Source: Acidobacteriota bacterium (GTDB lineage: Bacteria > Acidobacteriota > Thermoanaerobaculia > UBA5066). From it: DNA of 64,000 nucleotides. Where the stretch lies: contig JADJVE010000005.1 of assembly GCA_016716715.1 (NCBI GenBank), positions 62,001-126,000 of the forward strand, read 5' to 3'. Positions 16,359 through 24,868 of the stretch are shown piece by piece. The translations under genes and the position numbers were made by a program. Under the pieces are notes generated by a model. The model searched no databases. It was not told where the DNA came from and saw nothing but the letters and a program-made list of their open reading frames with translations. The first letter of the stretch is position 1; each line of letters begins with the position of its first letter.

Positions 16359-18305
16359 CTATTCCTCCAGGTAGGTGTAGTGCGTGAGGCTGTGCTCGAA
16401 GTCCTTCGCGATGGCCTTGGCCTCGGGCTCCTTGACCTTCTTGCGCTCCGTGGCCCGGCGCAGCTGGCGCCAGATGCCGTCGAGGAGCTCGTCCTTGTCG
16501 TAGTTCATGTACGAGAGCACGCGCTCGCACGACTCGCCCGGCAGCACGTCCTGGATGCGCGTGCGGCCGTCGTCGTCCACGCTCGCGAGCACCTCGTGAA
16601 CCTCGCCGAAGAGGTTGTGGAGGTCGCCGAGCACGTCCTGGTAGGCCCCCACGAGGCAGAACCCGATGTAGTACGGCGTTCCCTTGTGGAAGGCGTGGAG
16701 CGGGAGCGCTTCCTTGATGTCCCTCAGGTCGATGAACTTCTCGATCTTGCCGTCCGAGTCGCACGTGATGTCCGCGAGCGTGCCGTGCTCGGACGGCTTC
16801 TCGCGCAGGCGGTGGATCGGCAGGATGGGGAACAGCTGGTCGATCGCCCACACGTCCGGCAGGGACTGGAAGACCGAGAAGTTCATGACGTACTTGTCGG
16901 CGAGCATGACCTCCAGCTGCTCGAACTCCTCCGGGACGTCCTTGAGCGTGTGGAGGAACCGGCGGATCCGCTCGCAGATGTTCCAGTAGAGGATCTCGCC
17001 CTTGCTGCGGTCCTCGAGGGACACGTAGCCGAGGTTGAAGAGCGTGAAGAGCTCTTCCTTGAACTGGAGCGCGTCGTGGTAGCTCTCGCGGACGTTCTTG
17101 GCCGTGATGCTCTGCCAGATGTCGTAGAGCTCGCGCACGACGTGGTTCTCGTCACCGTCGAGCTTGACCGAGCGGCCCTGCTCGATGCGGTCGGCCACGT
17201 CGAGAACGTTGGTGACGAGGACCGAGTGGTACGCCGTGAGCGCGCGGCCCGACTCCGTGACGAGCGTCGGGACGGGGACCTTCTCCTCGTCGCAGATCGA
17301 CTTGATCGTGTAGACGATGTCGTTCGCGTACTCCTGGACCGTGTAGTTCATCGAGGAGTCGAACGCGGTCTTGCTGCCGTCGTAGTCGACGCCGAGGCCG
17401 CCGCCGAGGTTCAGGTACTGGATCTCGACGCCCGTGGCGTGGAGTTTCGCGTAGACGCGCCCCGCCTCCTTGATCGCCTGCTTGATCTTGCGGATGTCCG
17501 TGATCTGCGAGCCGATGTGAAAGTGGAGCATGACGAGCGAGTCGAGCATCTTTCGGTGCTTGAGGATCTCGACCGCCTCGAGCATCTCGGTCGTCGTGAG
17601 GCCGAACTTCGCGGCCTCGCCGCCCGACTTCGCCCACTTGCCCGAGCCGCGCGCGTAGAGCTTGCTGCGCATGCCGATGAGTGGCTTGACGCCGCGCTTC
17701 TTGGCGACGTCGAGGATCTTCTCGAGCTCGGAGACCTTCTCGAGGATGAGGACGACCGTCTTGCCCATCCGGATGCCGTTCAGGGCGAGGCGGATGAACG
17801 CGTCGTCCTTGTAGCCGTTCGTCGTGATGAGGCAGTCCGAGCCGAGGTCCTGGGAGAGCGCCGCGATGAGCTCGGGCTTGCTCCCGGCCTCGAGGCCGTA
17901 ACCGTACTTGCGGCCGGACTGGATGATCTCGCGGACGACGACCTTCTTCTGGTTCACCTTGATCGGGAACACGCCGCGAAAGACGCCGTCGTAGTCGTAT
18001 TCCTTGATCGCGTGGAGGAAGGCCTCGTTCAGCTCCTTGACCGCCTGGTCGAGGATCTGCGGGAAGCGGATCACGACGGGCGTCGAGATGCCGCGCAGGG
18101 CGACGTCGTCCACGACGCCCTTGAGGTCGACGAAGCGGTGGTTCTCCTTCGTCGGGTGGACGAGGAGGTTGCCGTCGTCGGAGACCGAGAAGAAGCCTTT
18201 CCCCCAGTTCTCGATGCCGTAGAGCTTCTCGGCGTCGGCGAACCGTTCGGGAGCGCGGGCGCGCGCGGGCTTCTTCGAGGCGCGCGCGAGTGCGGTGGGT
18301 GTCAT
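16359..18305 (-). CDS. speA: Biosynthetic arginine decarboxylase
   Basis: 648 residues, the expected length for SpeA. The PLP lysine is in FPIKVNQ (K116). Further landmarks are GYGLEAGSKPELIAAL, MLHFHIGSQITDIRKIKQA, LNLGGGLGVDYDGS and VTESGRALTAYHSVLV. The enzyme converts arginine to agmatine, the first step of the agmatine route to putrescine and spermidine. No agmatinase or agmatine deiminase is in the window. The ATG at 18305 follows TAAGAT by eight bases, and the gene is divergent from the CobW gene. Confidence 0.95.
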   Translation of the reverse strand: MTPTALARASKKPARARAPERFADAEKLYGIENWGKGFFSVSDDGNLLVHPTKENHRFVDLKGVVDDVALRGISTPVVIRFPQILDQAVKELNEAFLHAIKEYDYDGVFRGVFPIKVNQKKVVVREIIQSGRKYGYGLEAGSKPELIAALSQDLGSDCLITTNGYKDDAFIRLALNGIRMGKTVVLILEKVSELEKILDVAKKRGVKPLIGMRSKLYARGSGKWAKSGGEAAKFGLTTTEMLEAVEILKHRKMLDSLVMLHFHIGSQITDIRKIKQAIKEAGRVYAKLHATGVEIQYLNLGGGLGVDYDGSKTAFDSSMNYTVQEYANDIVYTIKSICDEEKVPVPTLVTESGRALTAYHSVLVTNVLDVADRIEQGRSVKLDGDENHVVRELYDIWQSITAKNVRESYHDALQFKEELFTLFNLGYVSLEDRSKGEILYWNICERIRRFLHTLKDVPEEFEQLEVMLADKYVMNFSVFQSLPDVWAIDQLFPILPIHRLREKPSEHGTLADITCDSDGKIEKFIDLRDIKEALPLHAFHKGTPYYIGFCLVGAYQDVLGDLHNLFGEVHEVLASVDDDGRTRIQDVLPGESCERVLSYMNYDKDELLDGIWRQLRRATERKKVKEPEAKAIAKDFEHSLTHYTYLEE

Positions 18306-18313
18306 CGGCGCGA

Positions 18314-18319
18314 ATCTTA
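18314..18319 (-). promoter_or_regulatory. -10 hexamer upstream of speA
   Basis: TAAGAT on the minus strand, eight bases before the speA ATG. It shares the 59-base divergent region 18306-18364 with the promoter of the CobW gene. Confidence 0.4.
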
Positions 18320-18351
18320 AGGGAGGCCGAGCGGGGCGGCGCGAAATTCTC

Positions 18352-18357
18352 TAGGAT
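18352..18357 (+). promoter_or_regulatory. -10 hexamer upstream of the CobW gene
   Basis: TAGGAT followed by seven bases and the GTG at 18365. This fits the leaderless geometry and supports the GTG as start over in-frame codons further upstream. Confidence 0.4.
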
Positions 18358-18364
18358 CAAGGCC

Positions 18365-19747
18365 GTGAAAATCCCCGTCCACGTCCTCTCGGGCTTCCTC
18401 GGCGTCGGCAAGACCACGGCCGTGAAGGACCTCCTCGCGCGCCGCGCCGACCGCGAGCGGATCGCCGTGGTCGTGAACGAGTTCGGGACGCTCGGGGTGG
18501 ACGGCGCGCTCCTGTCGGACTGCGCGAGCTGCATCCTGAAGGAGGTGCCGGGCGGCTGCGTCTGCTGCACGGCGATGGCGGACCTCGAAGCCTCTCTCGA
18601 GGAGGTTTGCGACATCGTCGCCCCGACGAGGTTCGTCCTCGAGCCGACGGGCCTCGCGAGGCCGTCCGAGCTCGTGGACCTCCTGCGCGGCCCGCGCTGG
18701 GCGCAGCGCTTCGACGTGAGGCCGGTCATCACGCTCCTCGACCCGCAGCAGGATCTGCCGAAGGCGTACGCCGAAAGCGAGCTCTTCCGGGACCAGGTCG
18801 ATACCGGCGACGTTCTCGTCGTCAATCGATGCGATCTGGCTTCGGAGGAAGAGATTCTTCGAGTGGAAGAGTGGGCCCAAGCGCTGGCGCCGCCGAAGCT
18901 CCGGATCGTCCGGGCGGCGCGCGGGGTGCTCCCGGACGAAATCTGGGATCTCGAGCGGCAGACCCCCGCAGCGGCTCCGGCGCTCCTCGAGGCTAGCTCC
19001 TCGCACGCCCACGCTCACGGAGATTTCCTGGAAGGGTATGTGGGCCAAGGCGTGGCGGAACCGCCGGAGCGGATTTTCGACGCGGAACGCCTGCTTGCGG
19101 CATTCGAAGAGCTCCGCTCCGGGCGGCTGACTCGCGGCGGCGTCGCCCGCGCCAAGGGGCTCTTCCACACGACCGTGGGCTGGCGCCTCCACGAAATCGC
19201 GGGCGGCCGCCTCTCGACCGCGCCGACGTCCTGGCGGCGCGACAGCCGGGTGGACGTCATTTTGAAAGATCCGAAGGAGAGAGATTTCTTAGAGTGGGAA
19301 GAGGCACTCGGCGGAGCGCTCGTGCCGGCGGATGCCCCGCTCCTGACGCTCGAAGACGGGAGGGGCGCGACGCGCGCCTTCGATCCAAGAGGCTTCGAGG
19401 CCCTCTCGCATTCACTTTCTAAGAAGATCCTCTCTTCGTCTTCTCCTGCTCCTAGCGTGGCTTTTCGCCTTGGCGACGTGCTGGCCCATGCGGGACTTGC
19501 CCGCGAGGCCGACTGGATGTGGCTCGTGATGGACTCGGGCCTCTTCGGCGTCGGCGGCCCGCGGCACATCCTCGAGAACGGGATCGTCTTTCCGGGCGAC
19601 GACGGATTCCGTTTCGTGCTGCCGGACGAGGCCGCGCGCGGCGCCGAGGACGAGGTCGACGCCTGCCGCGACCTCGCGAACGTCTGCGGCGTGAAACTCG
19701 CCGATTCGCCGGGAGCCTCGCAAGCGCCGGCCGGGGAGGTCTCGTGA
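18365..19747 (+). CDS. CobW/COG0523-family GTPase metallochaperone
   Basis: 460 residues. Walker A is GFLGVGKTT (residues 10-18) and the metal-binding CxCC is C65-V-C67-C68 (GGCVCCT), the signature of COG0523 GTPases. A histidine-rich patch (SSHAHAHGDF) follows the GTPase domain, then the CobW C-terminal domain (RLTRGGVARAKGLFHTTVGWRLHEIAGG). Relatives deliver zinc or cobalt to client enzymes using GTP. The longer C-terminal region is not obvious in standard members. Three copies of the low-GC repeat lie in this gene (18851, 19281 and 19409). It overlaps the next gene by four bases. Confidence 0.85.
   Translation: MKIPVHVLSGFLGVGKTTAVKDLLARRADRERIAVVVNEFGTLGVDGALLSDCASCILKEVPGGCVCCTAMADLEASLEEVCDIVAPTRFVLEPTGLARPSELVDLLRGPRWAQRFDVRPVITLLDPQQDLPKAYAESELFRDQVDTGDVLVVNRCDLASEEEILRVEEWAQALAPPKLRIVRAARGVLPDEIWDLERQTPAAAPALLEASSSHAHAHGDFLEGYVGQGVAEPPERIFDAERLLAAFEELRSGRLTRGGVARAKGLFHTTVGWRLHEIAGGRLSTAPTSWRRDSRVDVILKDPKERDFLEWEEALGGALVPADAPLLTLEDGRGATRAFDPRGFEALSHSLSKKILSSSSPAPSVAFRLGDVLAHAGLAREADWMWLVMDSGLFGVGGPRHILENGIVFPGDDGFRFVLPDEAARGAEDEVDACRDLANVCGVKLADSPGASQAPAGEVS
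18851..18875 (+). repeat. Dispersed low-GC repeat, copy 4 (divergent)
   Basis: Core GATTCTTCGAGTGGAAGAG inside the CobW gene (EEILRVEEW). It is the least well conserved of the set. Confidence 0.35.
19281..19304 (+). repeat. Dispersed low-GC repeat, copy 5
   Basis: Core GATTTCTTAGAGTGGGAAGA inside the CobW gene (ERDFLEWEE), read through rare TTA and AGA codons. Confidence 0.45.
19409..19436 (-). repeat. Dispersed low-GC repeat, copy 6
   Basis: Minus-strand core GATCTTCTTAGAAAGTGAAT inside the CobW gene (HSLSKKILSSSS). It is inverted relative to copy 5, about 110 bases away. Confidence 0.45.
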
Positions 19748-20799
19748 CGGCGAAGAGCGGCCTGATCGTCTACGGCGCGAACGGTTACACGGGAAAGCTC
19801 ATCGTGGACGTCGCGCTTCGCGAGGGCCTGAGGCCGGTCGTCGCGGGCCGGCGCCGGGAGGCTGTCGAACCGCTCGCCGCGGCCTGGGGACTGAACAGCC
19901 TCTGTTTTTCTCTCGACGACCCGGCGTCCGCCGCGCACCTCCTGAAGCCGTACGGCGCGATGATCCTCGCGGCCGGCCCGTTCTCGAAGACGAGCGCGCC
20001 CGCGCTCGAGGCCTGCCTCCAGGCGCGGACGGCGTACCTCGACATCACGGGCGAGGTCGACGTCTTCGAGGCGGTGTTCGCCCGCGACGCCGACGCGAAG
20101 AGGGCCGGCGTCGCGGTCCTCCCGGGGACGGGATTCGACGTCGTGCCGTCGGACTGCCTTGCGAAGGCGCTCTCGGAAGCGCTGCCGGGGGCCGAGACGC
20201 TCACGCTCGCGTTCCGGGGATTCAAGACGAGCGCCGGGACGATGAAGACGATGCTCGAAGGCATCCCGAAGGGCGGCCTCGTCCGCGAGGGCGGGAAACT
20301 CGTCACCGTCCCCGCCGCGTGGAAGACGCTGGAGATTCCGCTGGGCGACAAGACGCGCCTCGCGATGACGATCCCGTGGGGCGACCTCTCGACGGCCTTC
20401 CGTTCGACCGGAATCCCGAACATCGAGGTCTACATGGCGGTGCCGCCGTCGGCCGTCGCGGGCGCGAGGCGGATGCGCCGGTTCACGAAACTCCTCGGCC
20501 TCTCCTTCGTGCAGTCCTTCCTGAAGGCGCGCGTGGAGAAGACGGTGAAGGGTCCGACGGCCGAGGAGCGCGGCCGCGAGCGGTCGTATCTCTGGGGCCG
20601 CGTCACGAGGGGCGGGAGCGTCGTCACGGGGAAGCTCGAGACGCTCGAGGGCTACGCGCTGACCGCCGAGACCGCCGTCGCGATCGCGAAGAGAGTCCTC
20701 GCCGGAGACGTCGCACCCGGCGTCCACACGCCGTCGCAGGCGTTCGGCTCGCGCTTCATCGAGACGATCCGCGGGTCGAAGCTCGTCGTTCCCGCATGA
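19744..20799 (+). CDS. Saccharopine dehydrogenase-like / trans-acting enoyl reductase family protein
   Basis: 351 residues, GTG overlapping the CobW stop. The N-terminal Rossmann motif IVYGANGYTGKLIVDVALREG and AGRRREAVEPLAA mark the NADP-binding domain of the saccharopine dehydrogenase-like family, including mycobacterial trans-acting enoyl reductases. Further landmarks are AAGPFSKTSAPALEACL, AYLDITGEVDVFE and LPGTGFDVVPSDCLAKAL. The likely chemistry is NADPH-dependent reduction, possibly on a lipid intermediate. The operon with a GTPase and an FtsX-like permease gives no clear pathway. Confidence 0.82.
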   Translation: MTAKSGLIVYGANGYTGKLIVDVALREGLRPVVAGRRREAVEPLAAAWGLNSLCFSLDDPASAAHLLKPYGAMILAAGPFSKTSAPALEACLQARTAYLDITGEVDVFEAVFARDADAKRAGVAVLPGTGFDVVPSDCLAKALSEALPGAETLTLAFRGFKTSAGTMKTMLEGIPKGGLVREGGKLVTVPAAWKTLEIPLGDKTRLAMTIPWGDLSTAFRSTGIPNIEVYMAVPPSAVAGARRMRRFTKLLGLSFVQSFLKARVEKTVKGPTAEERGRERSYLWGRVTRGGSVVTGKLETLEGYALTAETAVAIAKRVLAGDVAPGVHTPSQAFGSRFIETIRGSKLVVPA

Positions 20800-21947
20800 T
20801 CCCCGTCCGCCTCGCCGCCCGCCATGTCACGAGCCGCCCGCTCCGGAGCGCGCTGACGGTGGCCGCGATCGGCCTGTCCACGGGGCTCGTCGGATTCCTT
20901 TACCTCGTGAACGGCGCGCTCAAGAACGACTGGTCCGAGAACATGGGGTTTCGCGCGATGGTCATGGCGAAGACGTCCATGTTCGAGAAGCTGCCGTTGG
21001 CGTATCTCGCGAAGCTCGAGGACGTGCCCGGCGTCCAGCGCGTCTGTCCGTTCGACTTCCTGATGACGCAGTGGAAGGACGACAGGCCCGAGAACATGGT
21101 TCCGTTCCAGGCCGCGCCGGCCGACGCGTTCGTCGAGGTCTACCGCGAGGCGAAGATCCCGCCCGACCAGGTCGCCGCGTGGAAGGCCGATCCGACGGGG
21201 TGCGTGATCGGCCCCATCCTCGCGAAGCAGCACGGCTGGAGGGTCGGCGACAAGGTCGTTCTCAAGGCTCCCGTCTCGGGCGGCGTCGTCGAGACGACCG
21301 TGCGCGCGGTCATGACGTACAAGCTCGACAACGGGCTCTACGTCCACCGGAAGTACTTCGAGAACATCACGGGCGATACGGGGCAGGTCGGGATGTTCTG
21401 GATCCTCGCGAAGTCGCGCCCGGACGTCGCGAAGGTGACGGCCGAGATCGAGCGCCGGTTCGACAACGCGCCCGTTCCGATTCGCGCGATGAGCGAGAAG
21501 CAGTGGCAGCTCATGTTCATGGACATGCTCGGGAACGTGCAGGCGCTCCTCGGCGGGATCGGCCTCGCGACGGCGTTCACGCTCTTCCTCATCACGAGCA
21601 ACACGCTCGCGATGTCCGCGCGCGAGAGGCGGGGCGAGGCGGCGTTGCTGCGGATCCTGGGGTTCCCCCGCAAGACCGTTCTTCAGCTCCTCGTCCTGGA
21701 GGGCGCGCTCTTCGGCGCCGTGGGCGGGATCCTCGGACTCGGCTTCATGCGGCTCTTCTCCTTCCTGATCGAGAAGGCCCTCGTCGACACGCAGTGGGCT
21801 CCGATCGGCGCGATGCTCGCGCCCGACGCGACGATGATCCTGGCCGTGACGGGACTGTCGCTGGCGGTCGCCATCGGGGCGTCGCTCGTCCCGGCGATCA
21901 ACCTCTCGGGCCGGCCCGTCGTGAGCCTCGCGCGCGAGGGAGAGTAG
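20796..21947 (+). CDS. FtsX/MacB-type ABC transporter permease
   Basis: 383 residues, ATGA overlap with the preceding gene. One N-terminal helix (RSALTVAAIGLSTGLVGFLYLV) precedes a ~200-residue periplasmic domain, then three helices near the C-terminus (GGIGLATAFTLFLITSNTLAMSARERRGEAALLRILGFPRKTVLQLLVLEGALFGAVGGILGLGF). This is the MacB_PCD plus FtsX layout of lipoprotein or peptide exporters. SARERRGEAALLRILGF is the cytoplasmic coupling segment. No ATPase gene is adjacent, which is unusual, so it must pair with one encoded elsewhere. Confidence 0.85.
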   Translation: MIPVRLAARHVTSRPLRSALTVAAIGLSTGLVGFLYLVNGALKNDWSENMGFRAMVMAKTSMFEKLPLAYLAKLEDVPGVQRVCPFDFLMTQWKDDRPENMVPFQAAPADAFVEVYREAKIPPDQVAAWKADPTGCVIGPILAKQHGWRVGDKVVLKAPVSGGVVETTVRAVMTYKLDNGLYVHRKYFENITGDTGQVGMFWILAKSRPDVAKVTAEIERRFDNAPVPIRAMSEKQWQLMFMDMLGNVQALLGGIGLATAFTLFLITSNTLAMSARERRGEAALLRILGFPRKTVLQLLVLEGALFGAVGGILGLGFMRLFSFLIEKALVDTQWAPIGAMLAPDATMILAVTGLSLAVAIGASLVPAINLSGRPVVSLAREGE

Positions 21948-21954
21948 GCCCGGG

Positions 21955-21960
21955 CATAAT
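21955..21960 (+). promoter_or_regulatory. Possible -10 box upstream of the MscS-cNMP gene
   Basis: CATAAT ends nine bases before the TTG at 21970. Confidence 0.3.
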
Positions 21961-21969
21961 CGCGGTCTC

Positions 21970-23487
21970 TTGTCGTCCGAAGCCTTCCTGACCCACTCGG
22001 TTCTGCAGGACGCCCTCGTCTTTGCGGCGGCGGCTGCCGTGACGGCGCTCCTCGACCGGCGCGAGCGGAGGCGCGTCGTGCGCGTCGTCCTGCTCGGCGC
22101 GCTCGGTTTCGCGATCCATTTCGCGGCCCACCTCGCGGCCGATTCGGGCATGCGGGGAGCCGCCGCGCTCGACCTCGCGGGCCGCGCGATCGCCGCGATC
22201 GCGGCCGTCGCGCTCTTCGGGACGCTGCTTTTCGACGTCCTTCTCCCCCTCGTGAACATGCGCCCGCCGCGCATCCTGCGCGACCTCGCGATCGCCGCGG
22301 GCTCGATCGCGGCGACGCTCGCCGTCCTCTCGTCGGGAAAGGTCGAGGTCGTCGGAATCGTCGCGACGTCGGCGGTTCTCACGGCCGTCATCGGCTGGGC
22401 GCTCCAGGACACGCTTGCGAACGTCATGGGCGGCCTCGCGCTCCAGCTGGACGGCTCCGTGAAGGCGGGCGACTGGGTCACGTTCGGCGAGACGACGGGC
22501 CTCGTCCGCGACGTCGGCTGGCGCCAGACGACGCTCGAGACGCGCAACCGCGACTTCCTCGTGGTTCCGAACTCGCTGTTCATGAAGACCGCCGTGACCC
22601 TGCGCGGAAAAGGCGTCCCGGGCGACGCACCGCGCGAACGGCGCTGGATCCGCTTCGGCGTGGAGTCGGGCGTCGCGCCATCGGAGGTCGTCGCCTGCGC
22701 TCAGGAAGCCCTCTGGCGTGACCCCGTCGCCGGCGTCGACGCGGCGCCGGAGCCGGACTGCGTCTTCCTCGAGTTCGGGGACAGCGCCTCGCACTTCGCA
22801 GTCCGTTACTGGCTCACGGACATGTTCCTCGCGGACGCGACGGATTCGGCCGTGCGGACGCGGCTCTGGTTCGCGCTGCGCCGGGCCGGGCTTCCGATCG
22901 CGTTCCCGGTCCGCCAGGTGACTCTCACGTCCGGCGACGCGGAGGCCCGCACGCGCTCTTCGGAGTCCGCGCGCGCTGCGGGACGGGCCGCGCTCGAGCG
23001 CGTCTCGATCTTCGCGCCGCTCACGCCGGAGGAGCGGGACCGCCTCGCGCAGGGGATGTCCCTTCTGCCGTTCGGCGAGGGAGAAGCGATCGTACGGCAG
23101 GGCGCCGCGGGCCATCACCTCTACGTCCTCACGAAGGGCCGCGCGGAAGTGCGCGTCTCGGTCTCCGGATCCGTCGAGCGCGCCGTCGCGACGCTGGAGG
23201 CGCCGGAGTTCTTCGGCGAGATGGGACTCCTCACCGGCGAGCCGCGGAAGGCGACCGTCGTCGCTCTCGCGGATTCCGAGGCGTGGCGGGTCGAGAAGGC
23301 CGGGTTCAAGGAGATTCTCGAGAGGCGGCCCGCGGTCGCCGATGCGATCGCCGCGCTCGTGTCCGAGCGCGAGGCGGAGCTCGCGGCCGTGCGCGAGGGG
23401 CTCTCCGAGGAAGCGAGACGCTCGCGGGCGGAGCGTTCGCAGCCGCTCACGCTCGCGAGGATCCGCGAGTTTTTCGGGATCGGCTAG
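21970..23487 (+). CDS. MscS-type mechanosensitive channel with C-terminal cyclic-nucleotide-binding domain
   Basis: 505 residues from a TTG. Several helices at the N-terminus lead to the MscS pore helix and beta domain: TSAVLTAVIGWALQDTLANVMGGLALQLDGSVKAGDWVTFGETTGLVRDVGWRQTTLETRNRDFLVVPNSLF. From about residue 345 a cNMP-binding domain follows (FGEGEAIVRQGAAGHHLYVLTKGRAEVRV, then FGEMGLLTGEPRKATVVALADSEAW), with the phosphate-binding cassette FGEMGLLTGEPRKATV. Such fusions form channels in which nucleotide binding can modulate gating. The start codon is uncertain, but no better in-frame ATG lies nearby. Confidence 0.88.
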   Translation: MSSEAFLTHSVLQDALVFAAAAAVTALLDRRERRRVVRVVLLGALGFAIHFAAHLAADSGMRGAAALDLAGRAIAAIAAVALFGTLLFDVLLPLVNMRPPRILRDLAIAAGSIAATLAVLSSGKVEVVGIVATSAVLTAVIGWALQDTLANVMGGLALQLDGSVKAGDWVTFGETTGLVRDVGWRQTTLETRNRDFLVVPNSLFMKTAVTLRGKGVPGDAPRERRWIRFGVESGVAPSEVVACAQEALWRDPVAGVDAAPEPDCVFLEFGDSASHFAVRYWLTDMFLADATDSAVRTRLWFALRRAGLPIAFPVRQVTLTSGDAEARTRSSESARAAGRAALERVSIFAPLTPEERDRLAQGMSLLPFGEGEAIVRQGAAGHHLYVLTKGRAEVRVSVSGSVERAVATLEAPEFFGEMGLLTGEPRKATVVALADSEAWRVEKAGFKEILERRPAVADAIAALVSEREAELAAVREGLSEEARRSRAERSQPLTLARIREFFGIG

Positions 23488-23488
23488 G

Positions 23489-23494
23489 TAAACT
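23489..23494 (+). promoter_or_regulatory. -10 hexamer of a probable leaderless promoter (pip)
   Basis: TAAACT, six bases, then the ATG at 23501. Confidence 0.5.
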
Positions 23495-23500
23495 CCCTCC

Positions 23501-24448
23501 ATGCCGCCGCTCTTCCCCGAGATCGAGCCGTACCGGACGTTCCGGCTGCCGGTTTCGGAGCTCCACACGCTGCACGTCGAGGAGTCGGGCAATCCGGACG
23601 GCGAGCCCGTCATCTTCTTTCACGGCGGGCCGGGGGCCGGCCTCTCGCCGATGCACCGGCGCTTCTTCGACCCGAAGTTCTGGCGCGTCGTCCTCTTCGA
23701 CCAGCGCGGCTGCGGCAAGTCGACGCCGCTCGGCGAGCTCAGGGAAAACACGACGTGGGACCTCGTCGCGGACGCCGAGAGAATCCGGACGCATCTCGGG
23801 ATCGCGAAGTGGCTCGTGTTTGGGGGCTCGTGGGGCTCGACGCTGGGTCTGGCGTACGCCGAGACGCACCCCGAGCGCGCGACCGGCCTCGTCCTGCGCG
23901 GGATCTTCCTCGGCCGGAAGCTCGAGATCGACTGGACGTACGTCGACGGCCTGAGGCGCATGGAGCCGGACGGCTGGGACGCCTTCGTGGCGCCGCTGAC
24001 GCCGCGCGAGCGCGGCTCGGTCGTGCGCGCCTACCACCGCAGGCTGACGTCCGACGACGCCACAGTGAGGCGCGAGGCTGCGCTCGCGTGGAACAAATTC
24101 GAGAACCACGCCTCGAAGCTCGTCCCCGTGGAGGAGCCCGTCGCCGAGGAGGACGTCCCGAACGAAATCGCGCTCGCGCGCATCGAGGCCCACTACTTCC
24201 TGAACGGGTCGTTCCTGAAGTCGGACGACCAGCTCCTGCATGGCGCCGAGCGCCTCCGCCGGATTCCGGGCGTCATCGTCCAGGGGAAATACGACCTCGT
24301 GTGCCCGCTGCAGTCCGCGTGGGACCTGCACCTCGCGTGGCCGGAGGCGCAGTACGTCGTCGTCCCGGACGCGGGCCACTCCGCGGACGAGCCGGGGATC
24401 ATCTCCGCGCTCGTCGCGGCCACGGAAGACTTCAAGACGAAGGTCTGA
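23501..24448 (+). CDS. pip: Proline iminopeptidase (S33)
   Basis: 315 residues, the family length. HGGPGAG (residues 41-47) forms the oxyanion hole; GGSWGS carries the nucleophile S110. D265 (KYDLVCP) and H293 (AGHSADE) complete the triad. FDQRGCGKSTP is characteristic of prolyl aminopeptidases. The enzyme removes N-terminal proline from peptides, probably in the cytosol since no signal peptide is seen. It is followed one base later by ridA. Confidence 0.93.
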   Translation: MPPLFPEIEPYRTFRLPVSELHTLHVEESGNPDGEPVIFFHGGPGAGLSPMHRRFFDPKFWRVVLFDQRGCGKSTPLGELRENTTWDLVADAERIRTHLGIAKWLVFGGSWGSTLGLAYAETHPERATGLVLRGIFLGRKLEIDWTYVDGLRRMEPDGWDAFVAPLTPRERGSVVRAYHRRLTSDDATVRREAALAWNKFENHASKLVPVEEPVAEEDVPNEIALARIEAHYFLNGSFLKSDDQLLHGAERLRRIPGVIVQGKYDLVCPLQSAWDLHLAWPEAQYVVVPDAGHSADEPGIISALVAATEDFKTKV

Positions 24449-24449
24449 C

Positions 24450-24836
24450 GTGGAGGCCGTCTTCACGAAGAACGCGCCGGCGCCCGCGGGGCACTACTCC
24501 CAGGGCGTCGTCCACGCCGGACTCGTGTACGTCGCGGGGCAGCTCGGGAAGGACCCGGCGCGGCCGGATGCGGGTCCGGGAACGCTCGAAGAACAGACCG
24601 AGCGCGCGCTCCGCAACGTCGAGGCTGTCCTCGCCGCGGCGGGGAGCGACCTCTCCCACCTCCTCCAGGTGACGGTCTACGTCTCGGACGCGTCGTTCTG
24701 GGGCCGCGTGAACGAGGTCTACGCGCGCGTGATGGGAGACGCGCGGCCAGCGCGGGCCATCGTGCCCGTGAACGAGTTCCGCGGCGGCTGGCAGGTCGAG
24801 ATCGCGGCGATCGCGGCCGTCCGGTTGGCGGGTTGA
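24450..24836 (+). CDS. ridA: RidA-family enamine/imine deaminase
   Basis: 128 residues from a GTG one base after the pip stop. APAGHYSQGVVHAGLVYVAGQLGKDP and the C-terminal RPARAIVPVNEFRGGWQVEIAAIAAV are typical of the YjgF/YER057c/UK114 family. The arginine that binds the carboxylate sits in ARPARAIV. RidA hydrolyses reactive 2-aminoacrylate-type enamines made by PLP enzymes. The usual terminal ExEAIA is here EIAAIA. Confidence 0.87.
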   Translation: MEAVFTKNAPAPAGHYSQGVVHAGLVYVAGQLGKDPARPDAGPGTLEEQTERALRNVEAVLAAAGSDLSHLLQVTVYVSDASFWGRVNEVYARVMGDARPARAIVPVNEFRGGWQVEIAAIAAVRLAG

Positions 24837-24854
24837 GCCGCGCCTCCCGTCTGG

Positions 24855-24860
24855 TACGGT
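24855..24860 (+). promoter_or_regulatory. Possible -10 box upstream of psd
   Basis: TACGGT ends eight bases before the psd ATG at 24869. It supports this start over the in-frame codon at 24833, which lies inside the end of ridA. Confidence 0.35.
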
Positions 24861-24868
24861 TGGGGGAC

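Noticed and set aside
15588..18320. Long plus-strand frame (~910 codons) opposite the serine hydrolase and speA
   Set aside because: Low-complexity charged sequence, no motif, antisense to two complete enzymes.
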